From Nostoc sp. 'Peltigera membranacea cyanobiont' 210A (GTDB lineage Bacteria > Cyanobacteriota > Cyanobacteriia > Cyanobacteriales > Nostocaceae), in the NCBI RefSeq assembly GCF_002246015.1, contig NZ_NOLJ01000001.1, positions 1,120,646 to 1,160,488 on the forward strand: a stretch of 39,843 bases of DNA. The letters run 5' to 3'. Within the stretch, counting starts at the first letter, position 1; every line of letters begins with the position of its first letter. Both the position numbers and the translations under genes were made by a program. Positions 32,529 to 39,843 of the stretch are shown here, one piece after another. The notes beneath the pieces are model-generated. The model made no database searches, had not been told where the DNA came from, and was given only the letters and a program-made list of their open reading frames with translations.

Positions 32529-32915
32529 ATGAAATTCTCGTCTAAAGTTTTGGCAGTTTTAACTTCTTCTTTAGGTTTATTTTCAATCAATTTTGCTGTT
32601 TCTCTGCCTGCTCAAGCGTCAGTTGTATGTGAAGCTGGGACAATTAGTAATTATGAAAATGGTTCGTTGGCAAGTTGCATTCTTGGCCAAGATATGAATG
32701 TACAGGTTTCCAGCCCCAATTCCGGATCATCTAATTTTGAGTGCCAAGCCGAAAAATCTATATCTTTTGATGATAAAGCACAGTTTAAAAGTTGCCGACT
32801 TTCACAGGAAATCAAACTTATAAAAGGTAACTCAGTTGAAACATGCCCAGCAGAATACAAAGTAGATGTTTCAGTTTCAACTAATGGTATTCAATCCATT
32901 AGTTGTAGTCCCTAA
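32529..32915 (+). CDS. Secreted cysteine-repeat protein (128 aa)
   Basis: Clear Sec signal peptide: MKFSSKVLAVLTSSLGLFSI, cleavage probably after AQA at about residue 30. The mature part contains six cysteines in three similar units: C-EAGTI...SC, C-QAEKSI...SC and C-PAEYKV...SC, spaced 15, 16 and 19 residues within each pair. Each unit may be a disulfide-closed beta hairpin. No known family recognised. Periplasmic or extracellular. A single gene, divergent from the DUF6888/DUF6887 pair. Confidence 0.75.
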   Translation: MKFSSKVLAVLTSSLGLFSINFAVSLPAQASVVCEAGTISNYENGSLASCILGQDMNVQVSSPNSGSSNFECQAEKSISFDDKAQFKSCRLSQEIKLIKGNSVETCPAEYKVDVSVSTNGIQSISCSP

Positions 32916-33031
32916 CAGGATGTTTTAAAATTGTGGGGCTATTGGGCATTGAGGCAGGATGTTTGTAAAAACCTGCATTCAGGACTTCAAAAGGTTTGAT
33001 TTGGCGTGGCAAATAATGATACCCCCTATAA

Positions 33032-33048
33032 GGTGGGCATTGCCCACC
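33032..33048. repeat. GGTGGGCA/TGCCCACC hairpin downstream of the GH57 gene
   Basis: An 8-bp inverted repeat with a one-base centre, 7 bp past the stop of the minus-strand GH57 gene. It resembles the palindrome at 11936-11953; a dispersed repeat that might also help terminate transcription. Confidence 0.6.
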
Positions 33049-33054
33049 CTACTA

Positions 33055-34644
33055 CTACAACGGACGGTAGACGCGATAGTTGATTTCGGGGAAGATATTA
33101 TCCATTAACTCGACTTTTTCGAGCCAACCACTATCAATTTTGCCAACTTTAACGTCTTCATAGAGCTTATTAAACCGCATTAGGTGCGATCGCGTCCGTC
33201 TAACTGCATAAGGTACCATAGTTCCCGTCCGCATAATAAAAGCCCAGTCGGAAGATTGTGCTAATAACAATTCCCGCGCTGCTTGGTTCAATGCTTTTTC
33301 CCCCAACTCATCTTCTGGTTCCAGATGGGAGATTTCAATCATCCGTTCAGCAGCTTTGTGCAAATGCGGATAAATCCACGCATTCGTTTCATTCAACCAA
33401 TACTCATGGAAACCCTTGAAACCCCAACTCGACTGCGAAGGACGACACACTTGCTGAGTTGGCTGATCTCGCAAATAGTCTGCTAAATGGGTCATTTGAT
33501 ATGTTTTTTGGTCATACCACGATTTGCGGAATAGGTAATCAATGAACCAAGGGCCTTCATACCACCAATGTCCAAATAACTCTGCGTCATAAGGCGAAAC
33601 GATTACTGGCGGTCGCTGCATTATACCATAGAGATGCTCAGATTGCCGCTCTCGGTTATACATAAAGTTATCAGCGTGTTCTGCTGCCTTTTCTCTAGCC
33701 CAATAAGGATCGTAGAGTGCCTTATCTGATAGACCTAAGCCACGGCCTGTAATTTTGTGATACTTGATGCCCGTATTTTTCCGTTGACCATTGGGCATAA
33801 TATAGGGCTTGATGTACTCATATTCTGCTTCCCAGCCCAAATCTTTGTAAAATTCTCGATATTCCGCCGCCCCAGGATAGCCCACCTCAGAAGACCATAC
33901 CTGTTGGGAAGATTCATGATCTCGACCAAAGACAGCAACACCAGTTTCTGTATAAATTGGCGCATAAGTGCCAAAACGCGGACGGGGACGGGCGTAAAGG
34001 ATGCCATGCCCATCAGTGAGGAAATAGCGTAACCCAGCATCAGCTAGCATCCGCTCTAAACCTTCATAGTAGGCACATTCCGGCAACCAAATGCCTCTGG
34101 GTGCTTTTCCAAAAGTTTGTTCGTAATGTTCGCACGCTACCTGAATTTGTGCCCACACTGCTTGCGGATACATTTTCATCAACGGTAAATAGCCGTGAGT
34201 AGCGCCGCAAGTGATGATTTCTAGGTTGTTACTATCTTGGAACTTCTTAAAAGCTGTCACCAAGTCCCCGCCGTAGCGTTCCCATAGCTGACGCGCTTCG
34301 CTAAACTCAGTCGCGTAATGTTCGGCTAAATAACGGAGATGCCCGTTGTTGACATTATGTTCTGCTTCTAGTGCTATAAGTTCTTCTAGTTGAGCTAAGT
34401 GTGCTTCGTAGCGTTCTTGAAGCAAAGGATCGCGAAGCATCGACACTAAAGGGGGTGTCATACTCATCGTGATTTTAAAGTCGATACCGTCTCGCTTTAA
34501 GCCTTCAAATACTTTCAATAAGGGGATGTAGGTTTCTGTGATGGCTTCATAGAGCCATTCTTCCTCCAGCACATAGTCACTTTCCGGGTGACGAACGAAG
34601 GGTAGATGTGCGTGGAGTACAAGCGCGACGTAGCCGATAGCCAT
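33055..34644 (-). CDS. GH57 1,4-alpha-glucan branching enzyme (529 aa)
   Basis: Glycoside hydrolase family 57 with a C-terminal DUF1957-type helical domain, as in the glucan branching enzymes of Thermococcus and Thermus. It forms alpha-1,6 branches in glycogen-like polymers. The N-terminal VALVLHAHLPFVRHPE is the family signature. The nucleophile is E189 in GIWLPECAYYEG and the acid/base D353 in SPYDAELFGHWWYEGP. Length (about 530) is typical. ATG at 34644. It stands alone, so coordination with other glycogen genes is not visible here. Confidence 0.92.
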   Translation of the reverse strand: MAIGYVALVLHAHLPFVRHPESDYVLEEEWLYEAITETYIPLLKVFEGLKRDGIDFKITMSMTPPLVSMLRDPLLQERYEAHLAQLEELIALEAEHNVNNGHLRYLAEHYATEFSEARQLWERYGGDLVTAFKKFQDSNNLEIITCGATHGYLPLMKMYPQAVWAQIQVACEHYEQTFGKAPRGIWLPECAYYEGLERMLADAGLRYFLTDGHGILYARPRPRFGTYAPIYTETGVAVFGRDHESSQQVWSSEVGYPGAAEYREFYKDLGWEAEYEYIKPYIMPNGQRKNTGIKYHKITGRGLGLSDKALYDPYWAREKAAEHADNFMYNRERQSEHLYGIMQRPPVIVSPYDAELFGHWWYEGPWFIDYLFRKSWYDQKTYQMTHLADYLRDQPTQQVCRPSQSSWGFKGFHEYWLNETNAWIYPHLHKAAERMIEISHLEPEDELGEKALNQAARELLLAQSSDWAFIMRTGTMVPYAVRRTRSHLMRFNKLYEDVKVGKIDSGWLEKVELMDNIFPEINYRVYRPL

Positions 34645-34863
34645 AGTGATTTTGGGGTGATACTTGTAAGTTGAAGGTCGAGAGGTTTGGCTGAAATTAA
34701 CAATATTTTAAGACTTTATGGGGATCGTAAGAATAGTTTTCAATTGAGTTAATTACAGTGCTTGTGAGGACACAAAATTTGTTATGCCTCCATCGCCTTT
34801 TGTTATTAACTAGTTGTAAAATCTGCCTATTTGTTTATTGTATAATCCTACACTGAAAATATT

Positions 34864-35070
34864 TACTCCGGTTCAAGACCTTTGGCTGGTAAGTGTTCTG
34901 TCAATTTTTCAGCTAACTAATCTCAACAATTCAAGGTGCGTTAGCCTACGGCGTAACACACCCTACTTCAAATTTATATTTCTTCATATACATTGAATTT
35001 TGATCGCCGACTTACTCAATTGCGGGTTTGCTTCTTCTTCTGGCAATATTCTGGGTTAAAGTGCGTTTCT
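34864..35070 (-). pseudogene. Remnants of a Uma2 gene (3' part)
   Basis: On the minus strand one piece (near 35010-35060) reads ILPEEEANPQL, matching MLPEEEANQQL of the Uma2 protein at 35860. Another (34866-34915) reads AEKLTEHLPAKGLEPE then stop, matching AERLRAAGIDPEQIF at that protein's end. The segment between, and the whole nuclease core, are missing or scrambled. It is the decayed 3' part of a duplicated Uma2 gene. Confidence 0.72.
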
Positions 35071-35091
35071 GTGGGAGACTCACTTTGGTTT

Positions 35092-35216
35092 AAAAAAACG
35101 TCATCTATAACTGAGTCTTCCGAGAAATCTGGCAGTATTTTTTACTTTCTAACTTGGGTTCCTACTGGCTTTGCCCTTTGCCTAGTTTGTTGGTGCAGCT
35201 GAGTTTGATGAGCGAT
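35092..35216 (-). pseudogene. Duplicated 3' end of rsgA (remnant)
   Basis: The DNA at about 35108-35216 (CTGAGTCTTCCGAGAAATCT..., TTTTTTACTTTCTAACTTGG...) nearly matches 36711-36855, the 3' coding end of the intact rsgA. A short internal deletion removed the lysine-rich KLKSKSKGKGQ coding part. Order and orientation relative to the Uma2 remnant are the same as for intact rsgA and Uma2. Confidence 0.82.
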
Positions 35217-35240
35217 GCCTACAGCGGGCTACGCCTACGC
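35212..35240. repeat. 29-bp dispersed repeat, copy C
   Basis: GCGATGCCTACAGCGGGCTA followed by CGCCTACGC, the inverse complement of copy A at 13165-13193 with one or two changes. It sits exactly at the end of the rsgA remnant, where the duplicate's similarity to rsgA stops. Confidence 0.75.
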
Positions 35241-35245
35241 CAGAA

Positions 35246-35815
35246 TTATATAAAAAAACGTTGAACTCGAACGCCGAAACCTATTAACAGTGGTGATGTG
35301 ATTTCGTCATCAGCCAACAAGGTTGCGATCAGTTTTAATTGGGCAGCTTCTCGGCGATAAACTTCTAGCTGCTGTAATTGCCAATTTGCAATCCAATATT
35401 CTTGGACTCCTGTGGATGAGTATAGTTTCAGCTTGGCTTCTCGATCTCGACGTTCGTTAGTTGTCCCAGGAGAAAGCACTTCCACAATGAGTTCTGGCGC
35501 TCCTCTCAAATGCCCTTCGTCATCTAGCAGTTGTGCTAAACGCTCATGACTAATCCAAACTAGATCGGGTATGACATTATCGGCATCTGTAAAAATTATG
35601 CCGGGAGTTTGACGGGTTTCCCCTAGCCCACTAGAGCGAGACCAAAGTTGTAATTCTAAGCATATATTGCCCGCAGTCCCTTGATGTTTCCAGTGAGGCG
35701 CTCTAGTCACAAATAGCTCTCCGTCAATAATCTCATAGCGCTTCCATTCGTCAGTTGTGAGTAATTCTAAGTCTGAGGTTGTCCAACGGACTTGATCAGA
35801 TATTGTTTGGTTCAT
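35246..35815 (-). CDS. Uma2-family putative endonuclease, short form (189 aa)
   Basis: Classical short Uma2 protein. Motifs in order: WKRYEIIDGEL, HQGTAGNICLEL, VIPDLVWIS (aspartate), PELIVEVLSPGTTNERRDRE (glutamate), AKLKLYSSTGVQEYWIAN (lysine and typical YxxxGVxEYW), closing LIGFGVRVQRFF. This is the best-preserved match to the family consensus in the window and is unrelated in detail to its neighbour at 35860. It lies 44 bp downstream of that gene on the same strand, so they may be cotranscribed; it also separates that gene from the decayed Uma2/rsgA copy. Confidence 0.9.
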   Translation of the reverse strand: MNQTISDQVRWTTSDLELLTTDEWKRYEIIDGELFVTRAPHWKHQGTAGNICLELQLWSRSSGLGETRQTPGIIFTDADNVIPDLVWISHERLAQLLDDEGHLRGAPELIVEVLSPGTTNERRDREAKLKLYSSTGVQEYWIANWQLQQLEVYRREAAQLKLIATLLADDEITSPLLIGFGVRVQRFFI

Positions 35816-35859
35816 AGCACTATTTTTCTATGCCTAGTTTAGAGATAAAATTCTATTTT

Positions 35860-36600
35860 TCAGAATATTTGCTCAGGATCAATACCTGCGGCTCGTAAGC
35901 GTTCTGCCAAGATTGCAGCCCGTTGACGTTCTTGTTCTAGTTGTTGATTAGTTTGCTCTAACTGTTGGTTTACCTGCTGTAACTGTTGATTTGCTTCTTC
36001 CTCTGGCAACATAACCAGCTGTCCATCTGGTGTAAAAAAGCGTAATTTGCCCAAATATACTGCCAAATACAGCCCTAACTGCTGACTCCACAACCAACCT
36101 GATTCAGTAGGCGCAAGGTCTTGATATTGCCCATCAACTAAGTGAAATCCCTGTAATTCTAGGTTGTTTGGGTCAAACCAAAAGTAATCTGGAGTGCGAA
36201 ATGTATTCTGGTAAATTTGCTTTTTTAAACCTTTATCAACTGAGGCAGTGGAATTAGATAATAGCTCAATAATCACATTGGGGTATTTGCCATCTTCTTG
36301 CCACACAACCCAGCTTTTGCGGTCTTTTTTTTCTGTATCTAAAACCACAAAGAAATCCGGCCCTCGAAATTCTTCTGACTTTTTCTGGTTGGGACTGAAA
36401 TAGATTGTCAGGTTGCCGGTAGCATAAAAATCCTCGCGATCGCGCCACCACCATTTAATCAGGCGGATGAGTAAATCGATTTGTTCGCGGTGTAAGTCAG
36501 ATTCCAAGGGGGGTTCGTCACTATAGATATCACCTGGTGGGAAAATTATACTCTCAGTGACATCTTCTAAACTAGAGGTGGCAGCAAGGGGCTGAGACAT
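35860..36600 (-). CDS. Uma2-family putative endonuclease with coiled-coil tail (246 aa)
   Basis: Close paralogue of the protein encoded at 7044-7793: long stretches are near-identical (PPLESDLHREQIDLLIR, GNLTIYFSPNQKKSE, FRTPDYFWFDP). Core residues: RGPDFFVVL, VIIELLSNSTASVDKGLKKQ. The C-terminal coiled coil here is built from QQLEQTNQQ repeats rather than AEQAEER heptads, and ends in RLRAAGIDPEQIF. It follows rsgA by 71 bp on the same strand and may be read from the dnaJ operon. Part of it was duplicated downstream (see 34864-35070). Confidence 0.87.
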   Translation of the reverse strand: MSQPLAATSSLEDVTESIIFPPGDIYSDEPPLESDLHREQIDLLIRLIKWWWRDREDFYATGNLTIYFSPNQKKSEEFRGPDFFVVLDTEKKDRKSWVVWQEDGKYPNVIIELLSNSTASVDKGLKKQIYQNTFRTPDYFWFDPNNLELQGFHLVDGQYQDLAPTESGWLWSQQLGLYLAVYLGKLRFFTPDGQLVMLPEEEANQQLQQVNQQLEQTNQQLEQERQRAAILAERLRAAGIDPEQIF

Positions 36601-36671
36601 AGAAGATAGTTTTTATGTTTGTATCTATGCTATCGTGACCAACCTTTGCATAGAAGTGCGCTCACACTCCT

Positions 36672-37859
36672 TTATTCTTCATCCCGATATAACTCTTGCA
36701 AGTCTTGTAACTGAGTCTTCCGAGAAATTCGGCGATATTTTTTACTTTCTAACTTGGGTTCGTATTGACTCTGCCCTTTGCCTTTGCTTTTGCTTTTTAA
36801 CTTCATGGTAGATTCTGGATCGGCTTGTTGGTGTAGCTGTGTTTGATGAGCGATCGCAGCGTCCAAAAATTCTAAATAATGTTCGTATCGTTCCCAGTCT
36901 CCCTGCACCACACACTCAGGCTCGTCTCGATGCAGACAATCATTAAACCGACAGCTAGCAACTGCTAACCGCTTTCTGGCTTCTGGGAAATAATGGATTA
37001 ATTCTTCTGGTATACAATCCATATCCGGCTGATTAAAACCGGGAGTATCTGCCAGTAAACCACCACTAGGTAACTCAAATAATTCTATATGGCGAGTCGT
37101 ATGACGACCACGAGCCAGTTTGCCAGAAACTTCTCCGACTCGCAGCTTGGCAGAGTCAATTAGCGTATTAATCAGGCTGGATTTACCAACGCCAGACGGC
37201 CCAGCGATGACGGTAATTTTATTGCTCAAATATCTGGCTGCTTGTTCAGTATTTATGCCATCTTTAACACTGATAAATATCGGCTGATAGCCCCAACCGA
37301 GCAGGCGATCGCTAACTTGTTGTTGTTCCTGCGGTGAAATTAAATCACTTTTATTCAAGCATAAAAGTACATCCAAGCCAGTAGACTCAGCCTTAATTAG
37401 AAACCGACTGAGTTGATAAGGTTCCAAAGGCGGATCGGCTACGGCAAATACCAATAGGATTTGATTGACATTGGCGATCGCCGGACGATCTAACTCACTT
37501 TGTCGGGGTAAAACCTCAGCGATCGCACCGCGTCCTCCAGCCCAATCTGGCTCTTCTACCACAACGCGATCGCCTACCATCACCTGTTGCCCGATTTTTT
37601 TCAGACGTGTTCGCCGAGTACAAAGCAGCAGAGGAGGCGAGGGCAAAGAGGCATTTAAATCCAGTTTCTCCTCTGCTCCCCGGTCACTGAGCGTAGTCGT
37701 ACCACTTCGTGGAAGCAAGCTACGCGCAGCGTCTCCTAGAGAAGTGCTGCTCCTCTGCTCCCCTGCCTCTTGATCCATCTGTACTCGGTAAAAATTAGCC
37801 TGTACAGCCACCACCGTACCCAATAACTGTCCAGTTGCGGCAAAGTTTTCCCCTGTCAT
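36672..37859 (-). CDS. rsgA: Ribosome small subunit-dependent GTPase A (395 aa)
   Basis: Circularly permuted GTPase that assists late 30S assembly. N-terminal OB fold (about 10-125), then G4 NKSD (169-172), G1 GPSGVGKSS (220-228), G3 DTPG (271-274), and a zinc site C303, C308, H310, C316. The lysine-rich C-terminal tail (about 352-395) is unusual in length. Residues about 35-75 form an insertion in the OB fold encoded by a repeat-like palindromic DNA segment (RSSTSLGDAARSLLPRSG), absent from typical RsgA. The ATG at 37859 overlaps the TusA-like stop by 4 bp. Third gene of the dnaJ operon. Confidence 0.93.
   Translation of the reverse strand: MTGENFAATGQLLGTVVAVQANFYRVQMDQEAGEQRSSTSLGDAARSLLPRSGTTTLSDRGAEEKLDLNASLPSPPLLLCTRRTRLKKIGQQVMVGDRVVVEEPDWAGGRGAIAEVLPRQSELDRPAIANVNQILLVFAVADPPLEPYQLSRFLIKAESTGLDVLLCLNKSDLISPQEQQQVSDRLLGWGYQPIFISVKDGINTEQAARYLSNKITVIAGPSGVGKSSLINTLIDSAKLRVGEVSGKLARGRHTTRHIELFELPSGGLLADTPGFNQPDMDCIPEELIHYFPEARKRLAVASCRFNDCLHRDEPECVVQGDWERYEHYLEFLDAAIAHQTQLHQQADPESTMKLKSKSKGKGQSQYEPKLESKKYRRISRKTQLQDLQELYRDEE
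37668..37763. repeat. Repeat insertion inside rsgA flanked by 14-bp direct repeats
   Basis: CTCCTCTGCTCCCC occurs at 37668-37681 and 37750-37763, bracketing 68 bp with palindromic features (CCACTTCGTGG; GCTACGCGCAGCGTCTCC). The spacing (82 bp per repeat unit) is not a multiple of three, so simple excision would not restore the frame; the coding insertion must have been adjusted by other changes. Confidence 0.7.
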
Positions 37860-38113
37860 TGGTTAGCAACTGGACGGCGCACTAACAGAGAAAAATAACT
37901 AGTGCAGTCTGTAATTTGTTCCACCTGATAACCTGCCATTGTCAAACTATCAGGAACCTGCTCAATCGGCTCACCAGGATCTAACCAGACTTCTAGCAAA
38001 CCTCCCAATGGCATTTTCTCCAGACGTAGTTTTGTCCGCACGAAATTAATTGGGCAAGGGGTGCCGCGTAAATCAAGTTGAGCATCGGGAGTTAAAACAG
38101 AAGAAGGCATCAT
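37856..38113 (-). CDS. TusA-family sulfurtransferase-like protein (85 aa)
   Basis: Small TusA/SirA-fold protein. LDLRGTPCPINFVRTKLRLE carries the family CPxx motif, with the conserved cysteine C20 by the ATG at 38113 (C21 counting the first methionine alternatives). The usual second proline (CPxP) is replaced by asparagine. TusA relays persulfide sulfur, for example to tRNA thiolation; other members act in selenium or redox roles. Starts possible at GTG 38116, ATG 38113 or ATG 38110; 38113 gives the common TGATG coupling with the dnaJ stop. Its stop overlaps the rsgA start. Confidence 0.85.
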   Translation of the reverse strand: MMPSSVLTPDAQLDLRGTPCPINFVRTKLRLEKMPLGGLLEVWLDPGEPIEQVPDSLTMAGYQVEQITDCTSYFSLLVRRPVANQ

Positions 38114-39243
38114 CACTTAAATAAATTTCCCAAGAATCCTTCTAGACCGCCTTTACCAGTGCGATCGCCCTTAATTTTAGCTAGCTTCTCCAGCAGTTCC
38201 CTCTCCTCTGGGGTGATTTTATTAGGAATATCAATTAATACGTTCAGCATGTGATCCCCACGACTTACGGGATTACCCAAACGGGGTACGCCGCGATTTT
38301 CCAACTTCATCACTGTATTCGGCTGAGTTCCAGCTGGAATGATTAGTTCTACCGGGCCATCTACTGTATCTACCTCTAACCGACAACCTAAAATCGCTTG
38401 CAGGTAGCTAACTTTGATTTCCGAGAGAATATTAATTCCATCCCGTTGGAATTCCTCGTCCTCATTCACGAACAAGTAAACGTATAAATCCCCAGGAGGG
38501 CCACTACGTTGGCCAGCATCTCCTTCACTAGAAATCCGCAAACGTGTGCCATTATCCACCCCAGCTGGAATGGTAATTTTGAGTTTCTTTGTGACTTGAT
38601 TTGCGCCCTTACCATCACACGCATCACACTTATCTTCAATTACCATCCCTGTTCCATTACAGGTGGGACAAGTCGAGACTTGGGTGAAACTGCCAAAGGG
38701 CGTTCTAGTCACACGGCGTACTTGAGCCGAACCGCCACAAGTCGAACAAGTCCGAGGGCGGGTTCCAGGTTTAGCACCAGAACCGCTACAAACTTCACAA
38801 TTTTCTAGATGGGAAATGCGAATTTCTTTTTCGCCACCAAATATCGCTTCCCGAAAGTCTAACTTCAGGTCTAGCCGCAGGTCATCACCCCTCGCAGGCC
38901 CACTGCGCCGTCTTTGTTGCGTGGGATTACCCATACCGCCAGCAAAGCCACTAAAAATGCTTTCAAAGATATCGGCAAAACCACCCATATCGCCGACATC
39001 TTGAAAGCCCGCGCCAGCAGCACCCGATACACCCTCTGGGCCAAAGCGATCGTAACGAGCGCGGGTTTCGGGTTCTGAGAGTACCTCATAAGCGCGGTTA
39101 ATTTCTTTAAAGCGATCCTCCGCCCCCGGTTCTTTGTTCACATCTGGGTGATACTTCCGGGCTAGACGGCGATAGGCTTGTTTGATTTCTTCTTTGTCAG
39201 TGTCACGAGAGACACCCAGGATTTCATAATAGTCGCGGGCCAT
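38113..39243 (-). CDS. dnaJ: Chaperone protein DnaJ (376 aa)
   Basis: Type I J-protein, the co-chaperone that stimulates DnaK ATPase. J domain with YHPDVN (HPD at 32-34), Gly/Phe-rich linker (about 70-110), and four zinc-binding repeats with cysteine pairs at 149/152, 166/169, 192/195 and 206/209. C-terminal substrate-binding domains reach [12 protein letters not shown]. Full family length. It is the first gene of the overlapping dnaJ-tusA-rsgA operon. No dnaK or grpE is present before the window ends. Forty-two bases of its zinc region recur inverted at the window end. Confidence 0.97.
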   Translation of the reverse strand: MARDYYEILGVSRDTDKEEIKQAYRRLARKYHPDVNKEPGAEDRFKEINRAYEVLSEPETRARYDRFGPEGVSGAAGAGFQDVGDMGGFADIFESIFSGFAGGMGNPTQQRRRSGPARGDDLRLDLKLDFREAIFGGEKEIRISHLENCEVCSGSGAKPGTRPRTCSTCGGSAQVRRVTRTPFGSFTQVSTCPTCNGTGMVIEDKCDACDGKGANQVTKKLKITIPAGVDNGTRLRISSEGDAGQRSGPPGDLYVYLFVNEDEEFQRDGINILSEIKVSYLQAILGCRLEVDTVDGPVELIIPAGTQPNTVMKLENRGVPRLGNPVSRGDHMLNVLIDIPNKITPEERELLEKLAKIKGDRTGKGGLEGFLGNLFK

Positions 39244-39801
39244 ATAGCAAAGGTAAAAGTTAGAGGGAAGAAAGCAGAAGTCAGTAGAACGTCATTCACG
39301 GTCACTTGCTACCCTATGGATTAAGTGTTTTGCCTACAAATATGCAAGAGCAATACATTATCCTGTTAGAGGGTGGCTTGCCGGAAGGCAGGCAGAAGAT
39401 AAAATTAATTTTTGTTAATAACTGATTTTACCCTTTACCTTTTACAAAAATCACCGACAAATCTTGAGCAACAGGTGCTTTCCTCGTGGGAGACGACAAA
39501 AGCTATAGAAGTTAGGAACAGGGGAAGCCTCTGCTCAGACTTCTCACTGCCGAGTCGGCTGTCTCTTTTACAATTGTGCTACGTAGGAGAGGAAAACTCG
39601 CCCATCAACCAGAGGGGCTAGCCGCACCATTAGGTGTGGAAAACCACCCTTATGCAATGGAAGTGGCTCTGAACTTGCACATTGCCTAGCCCAAAGTAAT
39701 TTGCTTCTACAATCTAGCAAACCGCTGGGGTCTTGTGAAACTTCGCTAAATATTAAGATATATTAAAGTGTCTTAATAAAAATTTGCAATTTAGGGGATT
39801 G
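39244..39801. other. Gene-free spacer upstream of dnaJ
   Basis: About 560 bp without a convincing gene; the longest frame (39412-39621) lacks a ribosome-binding site and homology. Some self-complementary stretches exist, such as GGGCTAG near 39615 with CTAGCCC near 39687, and GTGGAAAACCAC near 39637, so a small RNA is possible but unrecognised. The dnaJ promoter should lie near 39250-39350. Confidence 0.4.
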
Positions 39802-39843
39802 GGGATGGTAATTGAAGATAAGTGTGATGCGTGTGATGGTAAG
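39802..39843 (+). repeat. Inverted 42-bp exact copy of dnaJ zinc-region DNA at the window edge
   Basis: The last 42 bases equal the reverse complement of 38608-38649, which encodes [13 protein letters not shown] of DnaJ. The match starts abruptly after GGGGATTG and runs off the window end. It is either the start of a second, inverted dnaJ-like copy or an assembly join. Confidence 0.9.

Noticed and set aside
34993..35202. Plus-strand 69-aa frame
   Set aside because: It is the antisense of the rsgA and Uma2 remnants, which explain the sequence.
39412..39621. 69-aa plus-strand frame upstream of dnaJ
   Set aside because: No ribosome-binding site, no recognisable domain, atypical composition for a protein.
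39520..39740. Possible structured RNA (considered 6S RNA, RNase P RNA, tmRNA)
   Set aside because: A few short complementary stretches exist but none of the conserved cores of these RNAs could be recognised; left as gene-free spacer.

Overview
The window looks like chromosomal DNA of a filamentous, probably heterocyst-forming cyanobacterium of the Nostoc/Anabaena group. Evidence: many HIP1 octamers (GCGATCGC); the petC-petA pair for the cytochrome b6f complex; a Cph1-type phytochrome; a cyanobacterial DUF3067 gene; an expanded Uma2 family; and many short heptamer-type tandem repeats and fold-back elements between genes. No rRNA, tRNA or CRISPR array was recognised.

Layout. 0-3.6 kb: speA (minus), ndk (plus), and a TerC-family membrane protein (minus) behind a double palindrome. 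3.8-5.7 kb: a toxin-antitoxin graveyard with an orphan ParD-like antitoxin, an HTH-protein fragment, and an overlapping DUF6888-like/DUF6887-like/RelE-type operon whose middle gene is split by a 93-bp MITE with a 5-bp target duplication. 5.7-8.5 kb: four minus-strand accessory genes, three with nuclease-like features. 8.8-13.1 kb: acs, a TPR lipoprotein-like or secreted protein, a decayed second copy of the acs 3' end, a hypothetical gene and a Uma2 gene. 13.3-19.7 kb: a translationally coupled pair, a P-loop ATPase followed by a 1716-residue STAND-type NTPase with a transmembrane helix and 14 WD40 repeats. 19.7-22.5 kb: repeat-rich DNA (two MITEs, a 21-bp tandem array) around an SDR gene and a small hypothetical gene. 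22.5-30 kb: tatC, a phytochrome hybrid kinase with an overlapping REC-GGDEF regulator, a DUF3067 gene, and petC-petA ending in a clear terminator.

30-39.8 kb: a GC-rich PRISE-type reductase gene that looks foreign; a Uma2 gene; a second DUF6888/DUF6887 pair; a secreted cysteine-repeat protein; a GH57 glucan branching enzyme; remnants of a duplicated rsgA-Uma2 segment; two intact Uma2 genes; and the tightly overlapping dnaJ-tusA-rsgA operon. The last 42 bases exactly repeat an internal piece of dnaJ in the opposite orientation, which suggests either a second dnaJ fragment or an assembly join at a contig end.

How the genes relate. Core metabolism and photosynthesis genes (speA, ndk, acs, petC, petA, tatC, GH57, dnaJ, rsgA) form ordinary chromosomal neighbourhoods. 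Between them lie accessory islands rich in small nuclease-like genes, toxin-antitoxin pieces and fold-back elements. The two most promising candidates for something undescribed are the DUF6888/DUF6887(/RelE) modules and the coupled ATPase plus STAND-WD40 pair, which resembles bacterial NLR-like surveillance systems. All functional statements come from reading the sequence by eye; no database search was run.
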